Assembly: GCF_900009135.1 (NCBI RefSeq)
Contig: NZ_LT797710.1
Coordinates: forward strand, 289,559 to 353,558
DNA: 64,000 nt
Reading direction: 5' to 3'
From: Planktothrix sp. PCC 11201
Lineage (GTDB): Bacteria > Cyanobacteriota > Cyanobacteriia > Cyanobacteriales > Microcoleaceae
Positions 26,420-33,851 of this stretch are shown in pieces. Position 1 is the first letter of the stretch; each line of letters opens with the position of its first letter. The notes beneath the pieces were generated by a model, which was not told where the DNA came from, made no database searches, and was given only the letters and a program-made list of their open reading frames with translations. Position numbers and translations under genes: made by a program.

Positions 26420-27487
26420 CTACGAAAGAATTTGCAACAACCATTGTTCTATGCGATCGCCTAACCTATTTAAAGAATATTCGGTTTCCGCCTGTTGACG
26501 ACACACAGAACGGTCAATTTTATCTATATTTTGGATAGCATGAACTAACTGATTAATATTATCCGGTTCCACTAACCAACCTGTAACTCCATCTCGAATA
26601 ATTTCTGTTGGCCCCCCTCGACGATAGGAGATCACCGGAACACCACAGGCTAAGGCTTCAATAGCCACATTTCCAAAGGCTTCTATCCAGCGATGGGTCA
26701 TGAGTAAAGCCCGACATTGACCCAGTTTCTCTTGAAGTTTTTCGGTTGATAAAAAGCCTAAATATTCTATGGGAGCATCGATATAATTATTCAGAATAGT
26801 TTGCCAATAAACGGGGTCTTGAATTTTACCCATAATCATTAAGGGAATTCCGGTTTTAACTGAAGCAGCCACCGCATCTTCTAAACCTTTTTCTGGGGAA
26901 ATTCTACCGACCCAAGCCAATTGATTTTGGGGTTGACTGCAAAAACAATATTGAGATAATTCAATAGCACTACTTAAACAAAAATAACCCGCTTTTAAAC
27001 CAAAGGTTTCGGCTTGACTATGGCTATAAAATGCGATAGAATTAGGACATTGTTGGATCACGTCTTGAACAGCCCTATCCATGATATCGGTTAAAGATCC
27101 CATAGTAATTAAATGGATTAATTTACCTGGAAAAAAAGGAGTCAGAAATAAAGGCAACCAATCATAAGCAAAATTCATAATTATATCATACTGATCCGCT
27201 ACTTTTATGGTATAATTCCACATATTAGCTAATACGGAATTATTGGATAAAATTACCGGATCTTGACGACTTTGGGTTTGGGCTGAGGTTTGTAATTCTC
27301 CTGAAATTTCTACTATTGAAAATGATTCTAATTTAGAGGTTTCCGGGGCAACAATTGTAATTTTATGACCCCGTTTTCGCAAAATCTTTGCCAGATTTAA
27401 TATCGTTAATTCCACACCTCCTGCCAACCCCGACCCTAATGGCCAAACGGAAGTTGATACGAATAATAATTTTAAAGGTTTGTTCAT
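26420..27487 (-). CDS. GT4 glycosyltransferase, probable UDP-glucose:tetrahydrobiopterin glucosyltransferase
   Basis: 355-residue GT-B enzyme. The N-terminal LLFVSTSVWPLGSGLAGGVE, the NFAYDWLPLFLTPFFPGK block near 105, and the C-terminal EAFGNVAIEALACGVPVISY with RGGPTEIIRDG closely resemble, from memory, the biopterin alpha-glucosyltransferase (BGluT) of Synechococcus, which glucosylates tetrahydrobiopterin in the cytoplasm. The nucleotide-sugar-binding EX7E motif is present (EAFGNVAIE). It is separated by 6 bases from the GH108 gene upstream on the same strand, so the two probably share a transcript. If not a pterin enzyme it would be a general GT4. Confidence 0.85.
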   Translation of the reverse strand: MNKPLKLLFVSTSVWPLGSGLAGGVELTILNLAKILRKRGHKITIVAPETSKLESFSIVEISGELQTSAQTQSRQDPVILSNNSVLANMWNYTIKVADQYDIIMNFAYDWLPLFLTPFFPGKLIHLITMGSLTDIMDRAVQDVIQQCPNSIAFYSHSQAETFGLKAGYFCLSSAIELSQYCFCSQPQNQLAWVGRISPEKGLEDAVAASVKTGIPLMIMGKIQDPVYWQTILNNYIDAPIEYLGFLSTEKLQEKLGQCRALLMTHRWIEAFGNVAIEALACGVPVISYRRGGPTEIIRDGVTGWLVEPDNINQLVHAIQNIDKIDRSVCRQQAETEYSLNRLGDRIEQWLLQILS

Positions 27488-27493
27488 ATATAG

Positions 27494-28141
27494 TTATTGT
27501 TTTTTGAGTAAATCCACAGCTTCTTGTAATAACTGAATAGCCTGTTCTACTTTACTCAATATTTCCGTTTGACTGACGGGTTTTGCGGTTGGTTGGGGTG
27601 TTGTTAATCCGCCTAATTCATTTACATAGCGCAATAAATCCTGATCTCGTCGTAACCATCCAGCCAAGAAAACTTCTTGACTGGGGTTAGCTTTTACCCG
27701 TTGATACCGATAGTCAATTCGATTTTGACAATAGCGTTGGGCGGTTTGTAAATTATTGGCTTTTTCTAATGCGGTTTTTGATTTAGCCCCAAAATTTCCA
27801 TCAATTGTTAACCCGCCAATGGCTTCTTGGAGAAATTCTAAACTGCCTTTGACACTAAAATTAACGGCGGTATCAAAATGGGCTACGGCTAAGGGTAACA
27901 CCATGAAATCTGCTAAACAGGGTTTCCAATATTGTTCATAATAAACCTGTTCTACTTCGGTTGGGGTAATTTGTAATACCGACTTAGAGGGTAAGTTTTT
28001 TACCCGTAAATAGGTATCATAGGTGGGTTGAGAAATCCCATAATTAACTGTACCTGCTAAATCTCTAGTATCGCCGACACCAGCTTCCCATTTTAAGGTG
28101 AATTTTAAAGCAGTTTTAAAGGCTTCAGGATATTCAGACAT
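27494..28141 (-). CDS. GH108-type muramidase-like protein
   Basis: 215 residues. The N-terminal 180 match the GH108/peptidoglycan-binding-3 (ZliS, COG3926) lysozyme-like fold: the expected catalytic Glu lies in LKWEAGVGDTRD near residue 19, followed by TVNYGISQPTY, VYYEQYWKP and AVAHFDTAVNFSVKGS, then the binding half with IDGNFGAKSKTALEKAN. The tail is a Pro/Thr linker and a short amphipathic helix (LSKVEQAIQLLQEAVDLL). No signal peptide is seen. Homologues are often phage- or secretion-associated; no phage genes are near here. Confidence 0.85.
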   Translation of the reverse strand: MSEYPEAFKTALKFTLKWEAGVGDTRDLAGTVNYGISQPTYDTYLRVKNLPSKSVLQITPTEVEQVYYEQYWKPCLADFMVLPLAVAHFDTAVNFSVKGSLEFLQEAIGGLTIDGNFGAKSKTALEKANNLQTAQRYCQNRIDYRYQRVKANPSQEVFLAGWLRRDQDLLRYVNELGGLTTPQPTAKPVSQTEILSKVEQAIQLLQEAVDLLKKQ

Positions 28142-28177
28142 AATTTTATTTAGGGTTAGGTAATGGGATCACGGATT

Positions 28178-28236
28178 TAAGAGGATTTCACGGATTTCAC
28201 AGATTTTCATCTGTGTTAATCTGCTTAATCCTCTTA
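28178..28236. repeat. Nested palindromic element, possible hemC terminator
   Basis: An outer 10-bp inverted repeat (TAAGAGGATT at 28178, its complement at 28227) encloses an inner perfect 7-bp hairpin (CACAGAT at 28198, ATCTGTG at 28209, loop TTTC). It sits between the stop of hemC and the start of the GH108 gene. Confidence 0.6.
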
Positions 28237-28265
28237 GAACTATTAACACCCAAAAAGGAGAATAA

Positions 28266-29228
28266 TTAACTACGCTGAATTTCAGCAAAGATTTCGTTTA
28301 AAATTTCTTGGGCGCCTTGTTCTTTGAGTTTATGGGCGAGTTGAATTCCTAAATCTTCCGCATCGGTGGTATTTCCAATTACGGTATCTTTAATTAACCG
28401 CTTGCCATCAAGACTAGCCACCATTCCCACTAAGGTGAGTTGGTCGCCCTCAATAGCAGTATTTACCCCAATGGGAACTTGACAACCCCCTTCTAACTCG
28501 CGCAAAAATGCCCGTTCAGCATAGCATCTTTGGGCGGTGGGCGTGTGTTCAAGGACTTTAATAATATCCAGAATATCGCTATCTCCTTCTCGACATTCTA
28601 TTCCTAATGCGCCTTGTCCGACGGCGTGGAGAGAAATTTCTGGGGCGATGACTTGATGAATGCGATCACTCATATCCAAACGAATTAACCCAGCAACGGC
28701 CAGAATAATCGCATCATATTCTCCATTATCCAATTTTTGCAGCCGGGTATTCAGGTTGCCGCGAATATCTTTGAATTCTAAATGGGGATAATGATATCTA
28801 AGTTGGGCGAGGCGTCGCAGGGAAGAAGTCCCAATAATAGCACCCGGTGGCAGGGTTTCGAGTTGTTTATCTTTGTGGTTTTCATGAACCACTAAAGCAT
28901 CGGCGGGATCTTCGCGTTCGCTCACACAGCCTAACATTAATCCTTCAGGAAGTCGAGTCGGTAAGTCCTTGAGGGAGTGCACTGCAATATCGCTGCTGCG
29001 CTCAAGCATTCCTACTTCTAATTCTTTGGTAAATAGTCCCTTATCGCCAATTTTAGCCAGGGCGACATCCAGGATGTTATCCCCTTGGGTGGACATGGTT
29101 TGCACTTCAAAGGTGATGTCGGGGAAGTGTTTCTGAAGTTCTCCCTGTACCCAATGGGTTTGGACTAGGGCGAGTTGGCTTTTGCGCGATGCAATGCGGA
29201 CGGTACGAGTCGGGGCAGATACAGACAT
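28266..29228 (-). CDS. hemC: Porphobilinogen deaminase (hydroxymethylbilane synthase)
   Basis: Cytoplasmic enzyme that joins four porphobilinogens into hydroxymethylbilane for heme, chlorophyll and phycobilin synthesis. It has the N-terminal [17 protein letters not shown], the TQGD and FTKELE blocks, [20 protein letters not shown], and the cofactor-binding Cys in [12 protein letters not shown] near residue 250. I place the start at ATG 29228 (MSVSAPTRT); an upstream TTG at 29246 adds six residues with no better ribosome site. About 320 residues is normal. Confidence 0.97.
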   Translation of the reverse strand: MSVSAPTRTVRIASRKSQLALVQTHWVQGELQKHFPDITFEVQTMSTQGDNILDVALAKIGDKGLFTKELEVGMLERSSDIAVHSLKDLPTRLPEGLMLGCVSEREDPADALVVHENHKDKQLETLPPGAIIGTSSLRRLAQLRYHYPHLEFKDIRGNLNTRLQKLDNGEYDAIILAVAGLIRLDMSDRIHQVIAPEISLHAVGQGALGIECREGDSDILDIIKVLEHTPTAQRCYAERAFLRELEGGCQVPIGVNTAIEGDQLTLVGMVASLDGKRLIKDTVIGNTTDAEDLGIQLAHKLKEQGAQEILNEIFAEIQRS

Positions 29229-29971
29229 ACTAAGGAGATAATACAAGCTAATAAAGTCACTGGATCTAGCCTACCGCAAGGAGGGACGTCAAGGTTGTTA
29301 AGGTGTGTGACGGGGGGGGTATCAGTTTTATTATTTTATATTATTGTCAAGTGACATTACACTACAATGCGTGTTACACAATGTGGAAATTTGGCATCAG
29401 GTGTCTTGTAAACTCCCAATAATTCAGAATTTGATTAATTGCGTAATTTTTATTCGTTCATATTGTTTGTCAAGTTAACTTGCCACCTAATATTTTTCAG
29501 GTTATATCTTCAACATCTCGTAAATGTTAAACCAACTTGACACTGGACACTTGACAGAGTTAAACGCCCTAAACCAAGGCTATTCACGCAAATTCAAAAG
29601 ACAATTACGCAAGAACAAAATCGCATAGAAAAAACACTAGCGAAAATTAAAGACTTAAGCTATAGTGAACAACGATGACAAAAAAACAGCCAACATCCTA
29701 TATTTCGTGCAGATTCTAGGATGTTGTTGGATAGTTATCAAAAAACAGAACAGATAATAACGTATCTGAATTTTAGGCAAATGTCAAGCGGTTTGCTTGT
29801 TCATTCCCAAATTCTATTTTTGAATTGTTACAGGGATGAAAAAGCAAATCGCAATATTCGGCTAACTCCAACCTGTTTAAAGGTTTCAGCCTGTAGCCTG
29901 AAATTAATTTCAACGTTCATGATTCATGTTGCAAAAAAAAATTAATCCAACAATGTTGGACGGGAGCTTCT
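29229..29971. other. Long gene-free, apparently eroded stretch
   Basis: About 740 bases. A short open piece near 29585-29678 (plus strand) reads QIQKTITQEQNRIEK and ends in LSYSEQR at a TGA, coiled-coil-like and possibly a decayed gene end. Arms 29691-29700 (CAACATCCTA) and 29717-29726 form a perfect 10-bp inverted repeat. The plus-strand frame at 29721-29945 has atypical composition and no ribosome site and was not called. AT-rich patches around 29330-29400 may include promoters for hemC. Confidence 0.45.
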
Positions 29972-30505
29972 ATGTCTCAATTAGACCAATTTTCTCAAAA
30001 TCTTGCAATCGGTAAACAAGGAGAATGGCAAATGATTATATTTTTTATTTGCTTAGGTTTTACTCAAGTTAAATCAGAAGATGTCTATCAGTACCAACTC
30101 AAAAGACAAGATTATCCGTTAATCGTTGATGTTTCTAATCGTCCAGATTATCAAAAACAAGAAATTGATATACTATTATATTATGATCCTGATCAATGTT
30201 CGATTTCAGTTGAAGTTAAAAAACAGCCTTCAGCACTAAAATACGGGAATTTATTCTTTCAAATTACAAACCATCGAGGTGATCCAGGTTGGGGTGATAA
30301 ATCGAATGCTGATTATTTTGCATTTATTGTTCCTGATTCAGAAATTCTATTAGTCAAACGTTCAAAACTTTTAGCATTAACACGAAAACATCAATTTCAA
30401 TTGAAAACAATGAATAATGGAGAGGAAGGATTATTGATTCCTGTTTCTGAAGTTCGGAATATTTGCGATCCCGATAAAAGAATCCCTATTCCTAAATTAG
30501 CCTAA
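29972..30505 (+). CDS. Orphan PD-(D/E)XK nuclease-like protein
   Basis: 177 residues with no close family recognised. The pattern QEIDILLYYD (near residue 63-72) followed by SISVEVKKQPSALKYGN (near 78) matches the core D...(D/E)-X-K of PD-(D/E)XK nucleases, and an N-terminal GKQGEWQMIIFF helix could supply the early Glu. The GWGDKSNADYFAFIV strand-helix after it resembles the same fold in restriction-type and DUF4365-type proteins. It stands alone with no methyltransferase or other restriction partner next to it. The start ATG 29972 is preceded by GGGAGC. The function is inferred from motif spacing only. Confidence 0.6.
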   Translation: MSQLDQFSQNLAIGKQGEWQMIIFFICLGFTQVKSEDVYQYQLKRQDYPLIVDVSNRPDYQKQEIDILLYYDPDQCSISVEVKKQPSALKYGNLFFQITNHRGDPGWGDKSNADYFAFIVPDSEILLVKRSKLLALTRKHQFQLKTMNNGEEGLLIPVSEVRNICDPDKRIPIPKLA

Positions 30506-30517
30506 TAGATTTCCCCT

Positions 30518-30626
30518 TGTCATGCTGAACAAAGCGCAGCGTAGTGAAGCATCTCATAGAGATTTCTGCTATCAGCAAATAACCCTTGAGATCCCTGGCT
30601 TCACTTCGTTATCCTCAGGATGACAT
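30518..30626. repeat. Imperfect palindromic dispersed repeat
   Basis: TGTCATGCTGAACAAAGCG near 30518 and the complementary GTTATCCTCAGGATGACA near 30608 bracket the pieces GTAGTGAAGCATCTC and CTGGCTTCACTTCG, forming a long imperfect palindrome. Such 'TGTCATGCTGA...GGATGACA' elements occur as intergenic repeats in many genomes. Confidence 0.6.
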
Positions 30627-30693
30627 TGAAGATTTAATGGTTTAAATTTGGGAGATGCGATCACATTCATCCCTGTAAAATTTTACCGTCAAC

Positions 30694-30721
30694 GTAGGGG
30701 CGAGGCGCGCCTCGCCCCTAC
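30694..30721. repeat. 28-bp perfect palindrome GTAGGGGCGAGGCG...
   Basis: The 14-base arm GTAGGGGCGAGGCG at 30694 is followed at once by its exact reverse complement to 30721, with no loop. Outer flanks (CTGTAAAATTTT at about 30673 and GAAAATTTACAG at about 30740) are also inverted with one mismatch, so the element extends to roughly 75 bases. Confidence 0.8.
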
Positions 30722-30790
30722 AGGGTTTAGATTGTTAGCGAAAATTTACAGTAATAAAAAATTAGGAGCTTAAAATTAATGCAAAAAGAG

Positions 30791-31147
30791 TTATAAAATA
30801 GTGAGAATAAAACTAATAATTAATAACCCTAAAACAACGACCCAAATAATATTCCGTTGAAGCCAACTTCTGAACGCAACAGATATACTTCGCTGAGATT
30901 TAATCGGATCAGAAATTAACAGTTCAGAACGATTTTGATAAAGGGTACATTCCTTTGCCAAAGGACGTTGGGGAAAGTTACAGGTATCATCTTCATGATA
31001 GAGACAGGTTTCACAGAGATATTCCTTCCCCGTCGAATGATAGAGGGGAATACCGGGGTGTCCAAAGGCTTTAAGCTGATATTGACAATGGGGACAACTC
31101 AGCGCCTGGGGGTCAATAAGTTGGTGACAACGGGGACAATGGGACAT
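30791..31147 (-). CDS. Small zinc-ribbon membrane protein
   Basis: 118 residues. An N-terminal zinc ribbon (CPRCHQLIDPQALSCPHC) is followed by a second Cys cluster (CETCLYHEDDTCNFPQRP, then KECTLY) and one C-terminal transmembrane helix (IIWVVVLGLLIISFILTIL), so the Cys domains face the cytoplasm if the tail is the anchor. The role is unknown; double zinc-binding proteins of this layout occur widely in cyanobacteria, as far as I recall. Its start codon lies just 9 bases beyond the tnpB frame end, so the insertion sequence has replaced its upstream region. Confidence 0.82.
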   Translation of the reverse strand: MSHCPRCHQLIDPQALSCPHCQYQLKAFGHPGIPLYHSTGKEYLCETCLYHEDDTCNFPQRPLAKECTLYQNRSELLISDPIKSQRSISVAFRSWLQRNIIWVVVLGLLIISFILTIL

Positions 31148-31156
31148 TTTGAAGAT

Positions 31157-32428
31157 TTAAACCCAGAAAAATCGAATCGGCGAATTGGGGAAAAATACCA
31201 CAAATTGACACTCCCCCGTCAAGCTCACGCGCTCGACGGGGGATTCTTGTTTCACAGAAGAATGCTTTTTAGTGCAAGCACCAACGAGTCTTACATCCTC
31301 TCCACAAGCTTCGATTCCTGTGTGTCCCACAGTATTTGTTGACAGTATTCTCATGCCTTCTTCCCTGATGTTTTTTGCTGCATTTTCATCTCTATCGTGG
31401 TAGATTTGGCAATTCGGACAAACCCATTCACGAATACTCAAATTTAATGAATTGTTTTTAAACTTGCAGCAATTACAGAGTTTTGTGCTCGGGAAAAATC
31501 TGTCAACTTCAATTAACTTTCCACCTTCTCTTTCGAGTTTGTAGCCCAGGAAATTTACCAACATCCCAAATCCAGCATCCAACACGGATTTTGCCAATTT
31601 GGTACGAGCCAATCCTTTAATACAAAGGTTTTCCACTACAATGACTTGGTTCTCGTCAACTAACTCTCTGGAGATTTTATGGAGAAAGTCTTGTCTAGTA
31701 TTTGCTATTTTTTCATGAACCTTAGCAACCCTTTTAACTTGCTTTTTACGGTTATTAGAACCTTTGGTCTTTCGAGATAATAATTGTTGCCTCCTTTTTA
31801 ATCGCTTGGCGTATTTTCTAGTGGGTTTAATTGGATCAACTTTTCTGTAAGTTTCACCATTAAACACTGTTACTAAACTCGTTAACCCTAAATCAATCCC
31901 TGAGATTTTCCCGTTTTTATCAAGGGTTAAATCATCGGTTTTAAACAGAATAGCAGCAAAATATTTATCTGTACTTGTTTTGGAAACGGTAACAGATTTT
32001 ATTTTACTGCTAATTGTTTTTGGGATTCTAGCTTTAATAATCCCTAACTTGGGAAGTTTTACGCCGTTTCCTTTGATTGAACAACTTTCTGGGTAACGAA
32101 TTGATTGTTTTTTATGCTTACTTTTGAATTTAGGAAATTTGGCTCTTTTCTGAAAGAAGTTCTTGAAAGCCGATTCTAAATTCTTTAACGATTGCTGTAA
32201 TGTAGCAGCAGTAGCTTCTTGTAGGAATAAGTAATCAGGCAGCTTTTTAAGTTGGGTTAAATCTTTGGCCATCTCGCAATAATTCAACCCTTTTCCTGTT
32301 TCCTGATACTGATTGTTAGTCTTCTCAAGGTAATAATTCCAAACAAAACGACAGCAGCCAAAGTTTTTAGCTAAGGCTACTTCTTGTTCTTTATTTGGAT
32401 ATAATCTTACCTTGAGAACGTTTAGCAT
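31157..32428 (-). CDS. tnpB: TnpB, RNA-guided nuclease of an IS605-type element
   Basis: 423-residue TnpB (OrfB), the RuvC-type nuclease ancestral to Cas12, guided by an RNA from the element's right end. RuvC residues are intact: Asp in SGIDLGLTSLV near 177, Glu in VIVVENLCIKGL near 264 and Asp in YHDRDENAAKN near 345. The zinc finger has CNCCKFKN and WVCPNCQIYHD. The N-terminal helix-turn-helix part is complete (RLYPNKEQEVALAKNFGCCR). The frame runs through the right-end hairpin and past the element end, so the last 15 or so residues come from flanking DNA. No intact tnpA is present. Confidence 0.93.
   Translation of the reverse strand: MLNVLKVRLYPNKEQEVALAKNFGCCRFVWNYYLEKTNNQYQETGKGLNYCEMAKDLTQLKKLPDYLFLQEATAATLQQSLKNLESAFKNFFQKRAKFPKFKSKHKKQSIRYPESCSIKGNGVKLPKLGIIKARIPKTISSKIKSVTVSKTSTDKYFAAILFKTDDLTLDKNGKISGIDLGLTSLVTVFNGETYRKVDPIKPTRKYAKRLKRRQQLLSRKTKGSNNRKKQVKRVAKVHEKIANTRQDFLHKISRELVDENQVIVVENLCIKGLARTKLAKSVLDAGFGMLVNFLGYKLEREGGKLIEVDRFFPSTKLCNCCKFKNNSLNLSIREWVCPNCQIYHDRDENAAKNIREEGMRILSTNTVGHTGIEACGEDVRLVGACTKKHSSVKQESPVERVSLTGECQFVVFFPNSPIRFFWV
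31185..31340 (-). ncRNA. Predicted guide (omega/re) RNA of TnpB
   Basis: By analogy with characterised TnpB systems, the 3' part of tnpB and the right end are transcribed as a guide RNA. The right-end hairpin has arms CCCCCGTC (31213-31220) and GACGGGGG (31235-31242) on the plus strand, and the element ends at TCAA (31208-31205 on the minus strand). The roughly 20 bases beyond (31204-31185) would be the guide. The 5' end is not visible and the coordinate is a guess. Confidence 0.4.
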
Positions 32429-32479
32429 TGTTGCTACATTTTAATCATCTTCTGATAAGATAACACTTAACGCTCAAAT

Positions 32480-32611
32480 TTGTTGGCATCAAGGTATTTC
32501 TACAATAAACCTTGTTTTTGGACAGGCTCTTATTTTGTTGCTAGTTGTGGTGGTATTACAGTTGAACAGTTAAAAAAATATGTTGAGCAACAATCAACTC
32601 CAGAAAATTAA
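32480..32611 (+). pseudogene. C-terminal remnant of IS200/IS605 tnpA
   Basis: The plus-strand frame ending at TAA 32609-32611 reads FWTGSYFVASCGG then ITVEQLKKYVEQQ, the recognisable C-terminus of the Y1 single-strand transposase, which normally ends SYFVA(S/T)(C/V)GG...QYIE.Q. The HUH motif and catalytic Tyr lie in the missing 5' part, so it is inactive. Confidence 0.8.
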
Positions 32612-32642
32612 ATCGGATTCGCTATCGCTCATGTTTTCTTTG

Positions 32643-32696
32643 GTCGTGATTCATCTCACCGCCAAGCTAACGCTGTGGCGGGAGTCCTCTCACGAC
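32643..32696. repeat. Terminal hairpin of the IS605-type element
   Basis: Nested inverted repeats: GTCGTGA (32643-32649) with TCACGAC (32690-32696), CCGCCA (32659-32664) with TGGCGG (32676-32681), and inner AGC with GCT. Subterminal imperfect hairpins of this kind are the sites bound by TnpA in IS200/IS605 elements. Confidence 0.7.
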
Positions 32697-32779
32697 GTTA
32701 AGATAGAAAATGTGAGTCAGTTTAAACATAAAGCTTAGCTTTATATTTGCACTTTAGCAGCCTAATCAGGTTAGAAACA

Positions 32780-33106
32780 ATGGATAATCAAAATAATTTA
32801 CTCCGACAACTGTTGATGATTGGGATCGGGACAACTTCCTTAGTCGCGGAAAAATTACAGGAAGCCACCGATCAGTGGGTCAAAGACGGGACGATGAATA
32901 CAGACCAAGCCAAAAAGTTTGTCGATGACATGATGCAGGGTCTCAAACTCGATCAAACTAGCTTAGAAGACCTGATGCAGCGCCAATTCCGCAATTTAAT
33001 GCAGGATGTGGGGGTTCCCCGTCAGTCGGAACTTGATGAGTTACGCGGACGCCTCGACCGCCTGGAACGTCAGGTCAGAGACTTGGAAAATCGTCTTTGG
33101 CGTTAA
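32780..33106 (+). CDS. Phasin-like coiled-coil protein
   Basis: 108 residues, nearly all helical. It opens with a short hydrophobic stretch (LLRQLLMIGIGTTSLVAEKLQ), then a charged helix (TDQAKKFVDDMMQGLKLD) and a C-terminal leucine-heptad coiled coil (LDELRGRLDRLERQVRDLEN). This is the organisation of phasin-family proteins that coat polyhydroxyalkanoate or other granules; conserved small cyanobacterial proteins of this type are commonly annotated so. No PHA genes are next to it. ATG 32780 is used; a TTG or ATG at 32747 gives an unlikely leader. Confidence 0.75.
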   Translation: MDNQNNLLRQLLMIGIGTTSLVAEKLQEATDQWVKDGTMNTDQAKKFVDDMMQGLKLDQTSLEDLMQRQFRNLMQDVGVPRQSELDELRGRLDRLERQVRDLENRLWR

Positions 33107-33196
33107 AAAGTTCCCAAATAATGTCAAACTTGAATCTTGGGTTTTCCCTAAAACAACAATCCTAAAGGTACATCATTAGATGCAGGAGGATGAATT

Positions 33197-33760
33197 TTGC
33201 GAGAAATTCTAATTAGCTTAGGGGTGATTATTGTTTGTACGGTCGTGTTAGTTGTAGCTCAAATTACAACATCAATACAACAGGCACAAGCGGTTAATCA
33301 AAATACTCCGATTGCAGTGCAACAAACGGTAGCAACTTCTAGTAGTCCTTTATTCGCACCCGATCTTGTTACCAATGCTCAAACTATTATTGCTCAAAAC
33401 ATGACAAATTCAGAAGAAACAGTAATTACAACGGACTCCGGTTTACAGTATGTGGATTTAACTGTAGGTAGCGGTGACTCTCCTACCAAGGGTCAAAAAG
33501 TTACGGTTCACTATACGGGAACTTTAACCGATGGGGCAAAATTTGATAGTTCTCGCGATCGCGGACAACCCTTTCAATTCAATATTGGTATGGGTCAAGT
33601 AATTAAAGGTTGGGATGAAGGCGTTATGAGTATGAAAGTGGGCGGACGTCGCAAGTTAATTATCCCACCGGAATTAGGGTATGGTTCTCGCGGTGCCGGG
33701 GGTGTCATTCCTCCGAATGCAACATTAATTTTTGATGTGGAACTGTTAAAAGCAGGTTGA
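33197..33760 (+). CDS. FKBP-type peptidyl-prolyl cis-trans isomerase, exported or anchored
   Basis: 187 residues. An N-terminal hydrophobic segment ([18 protein letters not shown]) is a signal or membrane anchor, then a Thr/Gln-rich linker to about 75, then a full FKBP domain: [34 protein letters not shown], and [18 protein letters not shown] with the aromatic pocket residues (Tyr, Asp, Phe, Trp, Tyr) in place. It probably folds proteins on the outer side of the plasma or thylakoid membrane. The start is TTG 33197 because AGGAGGA lies 6 bases upstream; the ATG overlapping that site runs into a stop at once. Confidence 0.92.
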   Translation: MREILISLGVIIVCTVVLVVAQITTSIQQAQAVNQNTPIAVQQTVATSSSPLFAPDLVTNAQTIIAQNMTNSEETVITTDSGLQYVDLTVGSGDSPTKGQKVTVHYTGTLTDGAKFDSSRDRGQPFQFNIGMGQVIKGWDEGVMSMKVGGRRKLIIPPELGYGSRGAGGVIPPNATLIFDVELLKAG

Positions 33761-33796
33761 TTATTTCATCCTTAAAAGTTATAGACAAGCTCCAAT

Positions 33797-33839
33797 AAAC
33801 CGGGTTTCTAGTTATTATATATATGAAGAAACCCGGTTT
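33797..33839. terminator. Hairpin between convergent FKBP and dnaB genes
   Basis: AAACCGGGTTTCT at 33797-33809 and its exact reverse complement at 33827-33839 form a 13-bp stem with an AT-rich 17-base loop. Each arm is nearly self-complementary. It is placed to terminate both converging genes, and the same sequence type occurs as a dispersed repeat in cyanobacteria. Confidence 0.65.
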
Positions 33840-33851
33840 CTGTGTATGAAT

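Larger units (their letters stand above)
31205..32700 (-). mobile_element. IS605-type element, tnpA broken
   Basis: A right-end hairpin at 31213-31242, tnpB on the minus strand, a truncated tnpA on the plus strand, and a second long hairpin at 32643-32696 with the same AGC/GCT inner stem outline one element. The divergent tnpA/tnpB order fits IS605. The outer left boundary is approximate. With tnpA reduced to its tail, it cannot move by itself. Confidence 0.65.

Noticed and set aside
29721-29945. 74-codon plus-strand frame
   Set aside because: No ribosome site, unusual residue mix and no family resemblance; part of eroded DNA.
31157-32428. TnpB read as a Cas12-type CRISPR effector
   Set aside because: No CRISPR repeats or cas genes are present, and the right-end hairpin and tnpA fragment identify an IS605-type element.
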